Assembly: GCF_026239695.1 (NCBI RefSeq)
Contig: NZ_JAPIVS010000004.1
Coordinates: 372,001 to 436,000, forward strand
Reading direction: 5' to 3'
Length of the DNA stretch: 64,000 nucleotides
DNA from: Pedobacter sp. MC2016-15
GTDB taxonomy: Bacteria > Bacteroidota > Bacteroidia > Sphingobacteriales > Sphingobacteriaceae
Under the pieces are notes generated by a model that had not been told where the DNA came from, did not search any database, and saw only the letters and a program-made list of their open reading frames with translations. Each line of letters starts with the position of its first letter. The stretch's first letter is position 1. The translations under genes were made by a program, and so were the position numbers. Shown here piece by piece: positions 24,910 to 31,521 of this stretch.

Positions 24910-25881
24910 ATGAAAGGAAAGGAGTTAATCGTTGAGGACAATTTTGGTATGTCCGGGAATAGTTCGGGTTTGAAAGATGTGGCCTATCTGGTGCAGATCG
25001 CTGCCGCAGCAGAGAGCCCGGTACTGGTACTTGGTGAAAGTGGTACAGGAAAGGAGCTGGTAGCCAGAGCTATTCATGATCATTCTGTACGTGGTAAAAA
25101 GCCAATGGTGATCGTAGATTGTGCGGCGATATCGCCCACACTCATAGAATCTGAACTTTTCGGACACGAACGGGGCAGCTTTACCGGGGCGGTAGATAAA
25201 AGAATTGGCAAGTTTGAACAAGCGGAAAACAGTACGATCTTTCTGGATGAGATAGGGGAGATGCCACTGGAGATCCAGTCCAAATTGCTCAGGATATTAC
25301 AGGAAAAAGAAATCTGTCCCCTTGGTGGTACACGTAAAAAGATCAATGTGCGCATTATTGCAGCTACGAACCGGGATCTTGAAGAGGAAGTGGCTGCAGG
25401 TCGTTTCAGACTCGACCTCTATTACCGGTTGTTTGTGTTTCCTATAGAGCTGCTGCCATTACGGGAAAGACAGGCCGATATTATGCCGATTGCCGAGCAT
25501 TACCTCAGTGTTTTTGCAGCAGCCAACCATAAAAATATCTCCGGTTTTTCTGAATCCGTCAGAAAGGCATTGCTCGGCTATCCATGGCCGGGCAATATCA
25601 GGCAGCTGATCAACCTGGTTGAACGTGCTGTCCTTCTATGCGAGGGGCAGCTCATCAACCAGGTTGCCCTGCCAGTCTTCAGGCAGTTTGCTACTACTCA
25701 TTTAGAAATAAAAGGTGTGAAATCGATGACTGACAACCAACGGGACCACATTCTTGCTGCCCTGGCAAAATGTAACTGGAAAATCTACGGTCCTGGAGGC
25801 GCTGCAGACTTGCTCAATATCAACTCTTCCACATTGAAATCCAGAATGGTTAAACTGGGCATTTCCAAACAATTTGGCTGA
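24910..25881 (+). CDS. Receiver-less sigma54-dependent transcriptional activator
   Basis: This 323-residue protein consists of an AAA+ sigma54-interaction domain (about 11-250) and a Fis/FhlA-type HTH. Walker A is at 42-49 (GESGTGKE), the sigma54-contact loop at 89-94 reads GSFTGA rather than GAFTGA, and Walker B is 'I-F-L-D-E-I-G-E'. The HTH has 'Y-G-P-G-G-A-A-D-L-L' and 'S-T-L-K-S-R-M'. Its first ten residues (MKGKELIVED) match the receiver start of the second activator (MKNTVLIVED). They are then joined directly to the 'N-F-G-M-S-G' that begins the AAA+ domain there, so it looks like a copy from which the receiver was deleted. Without a receiver it may be constitutively active or controlled by abundance. 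Confidence 0.93.
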   Translation: MKGKELIVEDNFGMSGNSSGLKDVAYLVQIAAAAESPVLVLGESGTGKELVARAIHDHSVRGKKPMVIVDCAAISPTLIESELFGHERGSFTGAVDKRIGKFEQAENSTIFLDEIGEMPLEIQSKLLRILQEKEICPLGGTRKKINVRIIAATNRDLEEEVAAGRFRLDLYYRLFVFPIELLPLRERQADIMPIAEHYLSVFAAANHKNISGFSESVRKALLGYPWPGNIRQLINLVERAVLLCEGQLINQVALPVFRQFATTHLEIKGVKSMTDNQRDHILAALAKCNWKIYGPGGAADLLNINSSTLKSRMVKLGISKQFG

Positions 25882-25901
25882 AATCATTATATCTCGTGAA
25901 T

Positions 25902-25988
25902 AATCATGATAATTAATGATTTCATGATCTCTTTATTTCTGTAATTGGTCTGTAAATCAAATGAATAGTCTTAGGCATAGCCTTTGCA
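25902..25988 (+). promoter_or_regulatory. Sigma54 promoter with upstream activator site, before the activator-kinase operon
   Basis: A -24/-12 element (25973-25988, AGGCATAGCCTTTGCA) has GG at 25974-25975 and GC at 25986-25987, exactly ten bases between them. A 26-bp upstream site (25902-25927) holds two TCATGA motifs 18 bp apart. It matches the site at 28198-28223 at 20 of 26 positions. A further inverted repeat, GAAATCATTA (25880-25889) and TAATGATTTC (25914-25923), overlaps it. The ATG is at 26054. Confidence 0.75.
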
Positions 25989-26053
25989 ATTATGAATTTG
26001 TGTGTGGCGTTTGTGGTCTTGTCAGATAAAAACCAAATGAAGCAGAAATTTGT

Positions 26054-27427
26054 ATGAAAAACACTGTATTGATAGTAGAAGACCAGTTTATTGAGGCAAA
26101 CAACCTTCGCAAGATGCTGGAACATGCCGGTCACCGTGTATGTTCCATTGCGCAGTCGGTTGAAGAAGCGCTCAGGACCCTGCGTTCAGATATGCCGGAC
26201 CTGGTATTGCTGGATATCTCCTTAAAGGGAGATAAAACCGGAATAGACCTGGCCCCTGCCCTCAAGAGTCGCAATATCCCGTTTATCTATCTTTCAGCCA
26301 ATTCAGATGAAGCTACCTTTAAACTTGCCCGGCAAACCTCACCCTATGGATTTCTTGTAAAGCCATTCCGTGAAAAGGACGTGCTGGCAATGCTTGAAAT
26401 AGCCGCAGATCTCCATGCGGAACATCGTTCACTGGCACGGGTTTCCAGAATGCAAAACACCAGGGCCAATGCCAAAAATCTGAGTCCAGGCAACTTTGGT
26501 ATGTCGGGAAAGAGCTCTGGACTCAAGGATCTGAGTCGCCTGATACAAATTGCCGCTGCAGCTGAAAGCCCTGTACTGATTCTGGGTGAAAGCGGGACCG
26601 GAAAGGAGCTGGTAGCCCGTGCTATTCATGACCATTCAGCACGTCAGGTAAAGCCTGTTATTATCGTAGATTGTGCCGCCCTATCTCCCACGCTTATAGA
26701 ATCCGAGCTTTTTGGTCACGAGAAAGGAAGCTTCACCGGTGCGGTAGAAAAGCGCACAGGTAAATTTGAGCAGGCAGAGGGGGGAACCATTTTTCTTGAT
26801 GAAATCGGAGAGATGCCGGTTGAAGTACAATCAAAATTGCTGAGGGTACTGCAGGAAAAAGAGATTTGCCCTTTGGGCGGACAACGTAAAAAGATAGATG
26901 TCCGGATTATCGCAGCAACTAACCGGAATCTGGAAGAAGAAATTACCGCGGGCCGCTTCAGACTTGACCTCTACTATCGCCTGTTTGTTTTCCCCATAGA
27001 GCTATTGCCGCTGAGGGAAAGAAAGGCCGATATTTTACCAATAGCGGAACATTACCTGCAAGTCTTCGCTGCTGCAAACCATAAAAGTATTTCCGGATTT
27101 ACAGATCCTGTACGGAAGGCGTTGCTCGAACATCCATGGCCCGGAAATATCCGGCAGCTGATGAATCTCGTCGAGCGGTCGGTTTTGCTGTGCGATGCTA
27201 ACCTGATAGAAAAGGTAGTGCTTCCGGTATCCAACCAAGCTGTCGCTGCTGGTACACGGACTGTAAAATCAATTACAGAAAATGAGCGTGATCATATCCT
27301 GAATGCGCTGACGAAAAGTAAATGGAAAATATATGGCCCGGGCGGCGCGGCGGATCTTCTTGATATCAACTCGTCGACCCTGAAATCAAGGATGACCAAA
27401 CTCGGTATTTTTAAGAAGATCGGGTAA
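26054..27427 (+). CDS. Sigma54-dependent response regulator (receiver + AAA+ + Fis HTH)
   Basis: This 457-residue NtrC-like regulator has a receiver at 1-120 with Glu9/Asp10, phosphoacceptor Asp54 in 'V-L-L-D-I-S-L-K-G' and Lys103. The AAA+ domain (about 147-385) has Walker A at 178-185, the contact loop GSFTGA at 225-230, and 'A-A-T-N-R-N-L' with 'G-R-F-R-L-D-L-Y-Y-R-L'. The C-terminal HTH is almost the same as in the receiver-less paralogue at 24910, so both should bind the same operators. It is preceded by a sigma54 promoter with such an operator, which implies autoregulation. The kinase gene downstream starts within its stop codon (TAATG), giving a cognate pair. Confidence 0.95.
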   Translation: MKNTVLIVEDQFIEANNLRKMLEHAGHRVCSIAQSVEEALRTLRSDMPDLVLLDISLKGDKTGIDLAPALKSRNIPFIYLSANSDEATFKLARQTSPYGFLVKPFREKDVLAMLEIAADLHAEHRSLARVSRMQNTRANAKNLSPGNFGMSGKSSGLKDLSRLIQIAAAAESPVLILGESGTGKELVARAIHDHSARQVKPVIIVDCAALSPTLIESELFGHEKGSFTGAVEKRTGKFEQAEGGTIFLDEIGEMPVEVQSKLLRVLQEKEICPLGGQRKKIDVRIIAATNRNLEEEITAGRFRLDLYYRLFVFPIELLPLRERKADILPIAEHYLQVFAAANHKSISGFTDPVRKALLEHPWPGNIRQLMNLVERSVLLCDANLIEKVVLPVSNQAVAAGTRTVKSITENERDHILNALTKSKWKIYGPGGAADLLDINSSTLKSRMTKLGIFKKIG

Positions 27428-28182
27428 TGGCACTCAGGGTAGTAATTGCACTGCTGATTGTAGCTGCCGGTTTGCTGTACAGGCAACTCATGGTAGCTGG
27501 AAAAGTGAAAAGAGAGATCTCTCAAAAAAATGAGATGCTCAGCAAGATGGCTGCCGAAAACGACTGGCTGTTGAAAGAACTGCACCATCGTGTTAAGAAT
27601 AATCTTCACACAGTGATCTGCTTACTGGAATCACAAGCCCAGTATCTGCAGGATGATGCTTTAAAAGCCGTGGAGGATAGTCAGCACCGCATTTTTGCAA
27701 TGTCGCTCATCCATCAGAAACTGTACAAAACGGAACATGTGGATACGATTGATATGACAGAATACATTCCCGAGCTTGTGAATAACCTGCAAACAGATTT
27801 TGGTGTAGAGGGATTTATCAGCTTTGCCTTTGATATTGACCCGGTGACGCTGAATATTTCATATGCCATTCCCCTGGGTCTCATCATCAATGAGGCAGTA
27901 ACCAATTCCATCAAATACGCTTTCCCGGTTCAAAAATCTGCTGAAATTCAAATTTCATTAACCGGGGAAAACCAGCTTATGATCCTTCAGATCCGGGACA
28001 ACGGCATAGGTCTAAGGGGAGATCCTTTGCTTACTGAATATCAATCGATGGGTATAGAGTTGATGAAGGGTCTGAGCGCAGAAATCAATGCGAGTATCAA
28101 ATTCGAGAACCTGAAAGGAACACGAATCACGATCAGCTTTTTGCCTTCCAAGCAGTTTCCTTCCGGTTATCACCAGATTTAA
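27427..28182 (+). CDS. HisKA_2-type histidine kinase, sensor domain nearly absent
   Basis: This 251-residue kinase has one N-terminal membrane helix (about 3-18), a short coiled coil, HisKA_2 with 'E-L-H-H-R-V-K-N-N-L' (His53/54), and HATPase_c ('N-E-A-V-T-N-S-I-K-Y-A-F', 'R-D-N-G-I-G-L', 'S-M-G-I-E-L-M-K-G-L'). The start ATG shares one base with the stop codon of the sigma54 response regulator, so translation is coupled and the two form a two-component pair. From the HisKA_2 domain on it closely resembles the kinase at 10043, indicating duplication. With only one membrane helix and no periplasmic domain, the signal must be sensed in or at the membrane, or through another protein. Confidence 0.93.
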   Translation: MALRVVIALLIVAAGLLYRQLMVAGKVKREISQKNEMLSKMAAENDWLLKELHHRVKNNLHTVICLLESQAQYLQDDALKAVEDSQHRIFAMSLIHQKLYKTEHVDTIDMTEYIPELVNNLQTDFGVEGFISFAFDIDPVTLNISYAIPLGLIINEAVTNSIKYAFPVQKSAEIQISLTGENQLMILQIRDNGIGLRGDPLLTEYQSMGIELMKGLSAEINASIKFENLKGTRITISFLPSKQFPSGYHQI

Positions 28183-28197
28183 TTTCGGTATCACCAA

Positions 28198-28285
28198 AAT
28201 CATGAAATACCATGTTTTCATGAGGGGTGCTATTGGTTTATTCATCTGTATATCAAATGATTATTTGAACGGCACAGGCTTTGTA
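28198..28285 (+). promoter_or_regulatory. Sigma54 promoter with upstream activator site, before the orphan LytTR gene
   Basis: The -24/-12 element CGGCACAGGCTTTGTA (28270-28285) has GG at 28271-28272 followed after ten bases by GT. The upstream 26-bp site (28198-28223) has TCATGA at 28200 and 28218, again 18 bp apart. The site ends 48 bp before the GG, against 47 bp at the other promoter. The predicted transcript starts near 28295, about 40 nt before the ATG at 28337. Confidence 0.75.
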
Positions 28286-28336
28286 TTTACAGTCTGAGAG
28301 CCATCAAAAGGACGATTAAACATTAACATCATTGAT

Positions 28337-28873
28337 ATGAATTACTTCCAAAAAAATACAGCAATTATGGATCTGAAAGAGCAGGTGCTTAGCTATGACA
28401 TGATTTTCATTAAGGAAGATCTTTTGTATTTACCTAATAACATCCTGCTTGCTCCGAGAGAAAAGAATATGCTGGAAAGCAGGGAGCTTGCTGACGCTTC
28501 ACAACGAGAGTTGCCGGAGGATATCAAAAAGACAAAGACAAGTTTTCTGGTATTCAAACATCAAAAATACACCACGGTACAGACAAATGATATCGCATTT
28601 TTCTTCATCCGGAACGAGACTGTATCAATGATGTGCTTTGATGAGCAAGAGTATTCCCTTAATCAGTCTCTTGACCAGATTATGAACTCTGTGTCTTCAT
28701 CACAGTTTTTCCGCGTAAACCGTAAATACCTGATCAATTTTAAAGCGATCAAAGAAGTGGAGCATTATTTCCTGCGTAAACTCTTTGTGAGACTACTGAT
28801 GGATACGCCGGACAAATTACTGATCAATAAAGAAAAGACTAATGTTTTTCTATCCTGGATGGGCGACAGGTAA
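28337..28873 (+). CDS. Orphan LytTR DNA-binding protein without receiver
   Basis: This 178-residue protein has an N-terminal stretch of about 65 residues with no recognised domain and no receiver Asp pocket. A LytTR domain (about 66-178) follows. That domain shares about 82 of 112 positions with the LytTR response regulator at 12855, including 'F-F-R-V-N-R', the block 'N-F-K-A-I-K-E-V-E-H-Y-F-L-R-K-L' and 'K-L-L-I-N-K-E-K'. It should recognise the same 21-bp-spaced direct repeats. Because it has no receiver, its activity is probably set by how much is made, and its promoter is sigma54-type with an activator site. It would thus relay the sigma54 pathway to the LytTR regulon. Dimerisation through the N-terminus is possible but not shown. 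Confidence 0.92.
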   Translation: MNYFQKNTAIMDLKEQVLSYDMIFIKEDLLYLPNNILLAPREKNMLESRELADASQRELPEDIKKTKTSFLVFKHQKYTTVQTNDIAFFFIRNETVSMMCFDEQEYSLNQSLDQIMNSVSSSQFFRVNRKYLINFKAIKEVEHYFLRKLFVRLLMDTPDKLLINKEKTNVFLSWMGDR

Positions 28874-28897
28874 GCACAGGATTTTCATGACAGATAA

Positions 28898-28972
28898 TTC
28901 CCGGTTGGGAGCTCAATATGTCTGACTGGGCTAAGAAGTGATGGACCTCAGCTGATTTGACAGTTACTTTTG
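28898..28972 (+). promoter_or_regulatory. Predicted LytTR-type promoter (site E) of the DUF1223-hydrolase-SDR operon
   Basis: Cores TTCC (28898) and TGTC (28919) are 21 bp apart; the distal half is the most degenerate of the six but resembles the TGCC of site C. A perfect -7 box TACTTTTG (28965-28972) starts 46 bp after the proximal core. It sits directly after the orphan LytTR gene. The ATG is at 28988. Confidence 0.65.
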
Positions 28973-28987
28973 AATCAAAAAAATAGT

Positions 28988-29779
28988 ATGAAACCGATCA
29001 AATTGTCAATAATAGGTGCTGCATTTGCGCTCCTTATCGTTACCGCAGCTTTGGTTAACAATAGCTTTGCATCTAAAACAAACAGAAGTGTCGTAGGCGA
29101 TGGCTTCGCAGTACTGGAACTGTTTACCTCAGAAGGCTGTTCCAGTTGTCCGCCAGCTGATGAACTGCTGGCACGTATCCAGCAGGAAGCGGGCGACAGG
29201 CCTGTGTATGTCCTGGCTTATCATGTAGATTACTGGGATCATCAGGGCTGGAAAGATGTTTTCGGAAGCTCCCAGTTCAGCAAACGCCAGTATCAGTACA
29301 GTCAGCAGTTCTCAGGTTTGGTTTACACCCCGCAGGTGATTGTAAACGGAAAATCAGAGTTTACCGGCGGCGACGAAAATGCCGCAGAATGGGCACTTAA
29401 AAAAGCCCTGAGTGCTAAACCCAATGAATCAATATCCCTGCAGGGACAGCAAACCGGCAGAGAGATGAAAGTGGATTTCCAGCTGGAAGGCAATACGAAA
29501 GGCAATAAGCTCATGATTGCTGTCGTAGAAAAACACGCCGTAAGCAATGTGACCAGAGGCGAAAATCAGGGCAGGACATTAAGTCATGCGCAGATTGTAA
29601 GAAAGCTGTACACTTTTAACCTTCAGGATGAAAAGAATGGTTCGCAACAGTTTGAACTGCCCGCAGGATTCAATGTAAAAGACTGGGAGATCGTGGGCTT
29701 TCTGCAAAATACTGGCAGCGGGGTCATCAATGCTGCAGGCAGGGCTAAACTTTCCTCTTCTCCTGTCACAGCTCAATAA
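28988..29779 (+). CDS. DUF1223 thioredoxin-like exported protein
   Basis: From the ATG at 28988 (an upstream TTG at 28970 overlaps the -7 box and is rejected) this is a 263-residue protein with an N-terminal signal anchor. The DUF1223 domain starts with 'L-E-L-F-T-S-E-G-C-S-S-C-P-P-A-D', carrying a CxxC pair of thioredoxin-like type. 'A-Y-H-V-D-Y-W-D' and 'Y-T-P-Q-V-I-V-N-G' follow. The fold suggests a periplasmic thiol or disulfide role; the biochemical function of the family is not established. It is the first gene of a three-gene operon with an alpha/beta hydrolase and an SDR, behind LytTR promoter E. Confidence 0.9.
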   Translation: MKPIKLSIIGAAFALLIVTAALVNNSFASKTNRSVVGDGFAVLELFTSEGCSSCPPADELLARIQQEAGDRPVYVLAYHVDYWDHQGWKDVFGSSQFSKRQYQYSQQFSGLVYTPQVIVNGKSEFTGGDENAAEWALKKALSAKPNESISLQGQQTGREMKVDFQLEGNTKGNKLMIAVVEKHAVSNVTRGENQGRTLSHAQIVRKLYTFNLQDEKNGSQQFELPAGFNVKDWEIVGFLQNTGSGVINAAGRAKLSSSPVTAQ

Positions 29780-29805
29780 TATTTATTCACAAAAATCATA
29801 TTCTC

Positions 29806-30597
29806 ATGGAAGCAACAGTAAAACCATTCAACACCATTAAACTGCTCATCATCGTAGCATTATTAAGTACCTGTCAGCTGCTGAGCCTGAGCCATACCGC
29901 TCATGCACAGAAGGCAGCAGTAAAAAATATTGTGCTGGTGCATGGCGCATTTGCCGATGCATCAGGCTGGAAGGCAGTGTACGAGATCCTCACAAAAAAG
30001 GGATATCATGTGAGCATGGTACAAAATCCACTGACCTCGCTGGCAGCTGATGTCGCAGCTACAAAGAGTGTTCTGGCGCAACAGGATGGGCCAGCAATTC
30101 TGGTGGGCCATTCCTGGGGTGGTACGGTCATTACCCAGGCGGGCGCAGATCCAAAAGTAGCAGCACTGGTATATGTAGCCGCTTTTCTTCCTGATGCGGG
30201 AGAAAATACAGTAAAATGGGTCTCTGCAGCGCCACAGGCACCAGAGGCAGGATTTACAGCTCCAGACCAGACGGGCAGGGTATATTTTGAACCTGCAAAA
30301 TTCCACAGTGGCTTCTCTGCTGATCTGTCAAAAGAACAGAGCGATTTTATGAGGGATTCACAGGCACCGATCGTCGGTCAATGTTTTGCAGAAGCGGTAA
30401 CTGTCGCTGCCTGGAAAACAAAGCCAAGTTATGGAATAGTGGCTACAGAAGATAAAGCAATAAACCCCGGAACCGAGCGCGAAATGTATCAAAGGGCCAA
30501 AGCAAAAATAACGGAGATCAAAGGCTCACATGTAGTATTCATCTCGCAGCCTCAAGCGGTAGCTAAAGTAATCATGGAAGCTGCAGATGCATCCTGA
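29806..30597 (+). CDS. Alpha/beta hydrolase (EstC/pyrethroid-hydrolase-like), exported
   Basis: This 263-residue hydrolase has a signal peptide ending near 'A-H-A-Q-K'. The family pattern 'V-L-V-H-G-A-F-A-D-A-S-G-W' is followed by the Ser nucleophile in 'G-H-S-W-G-G', an acid in 'A-T-E-D-K-A-I' and the His in 'G-S-H-V-V-F-I-S-Q-P'. Close families act on small esters; the real substrate is unknown. It starts 26 bp after the DUF1223 gene and is followed 52 bp later by the SDR gene. It is one of several exported hydrolases in the predicted LytTR regulon. Confidence 0.9.
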   Translation: MEATVKPFNTIKLLIIVALLSTCQLLSLSHTAHAQKAAVKNIVLVHGAFADASGWKAVYEILTKKGYHVSMVQNPLTSLAADVAATKSVLAQQDGPAILVGHSWGGTVITQAGADPKVAALVYVAAFLPDAGENTVKWVSAAPQAPEAGFTAPDQTGRVYFEPAKFHSGFSADLSKEQSDFMRDSQAPIVGQCFAEAVTVAAWKTKPSYGIVATEDKAINPGTEREMYQRAKAKITEIKGSHVVFISQPQAVAKVIMEAADAS

Positions 30598-30649
30598 TCT
30601 AAAGTAATATCAACGAACTAATAGTAAACAATTCAAATAATATATCACA

Positions 30650-31468
30650 ATGGCTAAGACAATTTTTATTACCGGTACCAGTACCGGCTTAGGTAAATTC
30701 ACAGCACAATATTTTGCTGAACAAGGTTGGAATGTAGCGGCAACAATGCGCAGTCCTGAAAAAGAAACAGAGCTCAGTATATACGAAAACGTTAAAATTT
30801 TCAAACTGGATGTCACAGATCCTGTACAGGTGGCTGAGGCTGTAGCAAAGGCGACAGCAGCATTTGGGAAAATTGATGTGGTGGTCAACAACGCAGGACA
30901 AGGCACATATGGTGCGCTCGAACTGATCGCCGAGGACGCTATCGATGCCCAATATGCCGTAAATGTACGTGGGCCGATCAACGTTACAAGAGCTTTTATT
31001 CCACACTTCAGAGCTAATGGTGGTGGCAAGTTTATCAACATCAGTTCCTATATGGGATTATTCACCGCCGTGCCGCTGGGCTCATTGTATAACATGTCCA
31101 AGTTTGCTTTGGAAGGCTTCACCGAGGGTCTTTATTACGAACTGAAACCTTTAAATATCGACCTTCATTTGCTGGAGATTGGTGGATTTAAAGGAAATAA
31201 TTTTGTAAATAATGTAACCTGGGGCGAGAGTTCAGAAATCAAAGATTATGATGCGATCACCACAAAACTCAAAGGTTTGATGGGAAACAGGGATAATGCC
31301 ATGCTTTCGGAGCCACAACTGATTGTTGATGAGATTTTCGCCATCGCTACAGGTGCGAACAACAAATTCAGAAACCTGGTAGGTGAAGATACCAAAGGGC
31401 TGCAGTCCATGAGAGATTCTCTTCCGCTGGAAGAGTTCCTGGAGAAAATTGATGCGATGTACAAGTAA
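30650..31468 (+). CDS. SDR-family oxidoreductase
   Basis: This 272-residue short-chain dehydrogenase has the cofactor motif 'T-G-T-S-T-G-L-G', 'N-N-A-G-Q-G' in beta-4, the catalytic Ser in 'N-I-S-S-Y-M-G' and Tyr/Lys in 'Y-N-M-S-K'. It also has 'G-G-F-K-G-N-N-F' after beta-6. 'A-T-M-R' after beta-2 suggests NADP(H). It is cytoplasmic, unlike the two upstream products. It ends the operon; a stem-loop (31476-31508) follows. It belongs to a different SDR subgroup than the protein at 19169. The substrate cannot be predicted. Confidence 0.93.
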   Translation: MAKTIFITGTSTGLGKFTAQYFAEQGWNVAATMRSPEKETELSIYENVKIFKLDVTDPVQVAEAVAKATAAFGKIDVVVNNAGQGTYGALELIAEDAIDAQYAVNVRGPINVTRAFIPHFRANGGGKFINISSYMGLFTAVPLGSLYNMSKFALEGFTEGLYYELKPLNIDLHLLEIGGFKGNNFVNNVTWGESSEIKDYDAITTKLKGLMGNRDNAMLSEPQLIVDEIFAIATGANNKFRNLVGEDTKGLQSMRDSLPLEEFLEKIDAMYK

Positions 31469-31475
31469 TCCAAAA

Positions 31476-31508
31476 GATATCTGCGGTGGCCAATGCTGCC
31501 GCGGATAT
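31476..31508 (+). terminator. Stem-loop between convergent SDR and AraC genes
   Basis: A stem GATATCTGCGG / CCGCGGATAT with one G-T pair and a 12-nt loop lies between the stop codons of convergent genes. There is no long T tract, so bidirectional termination is a position-based inference. Confidence 0.55.
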
Positions 31509-31521
31509 TCATTTACAACGG

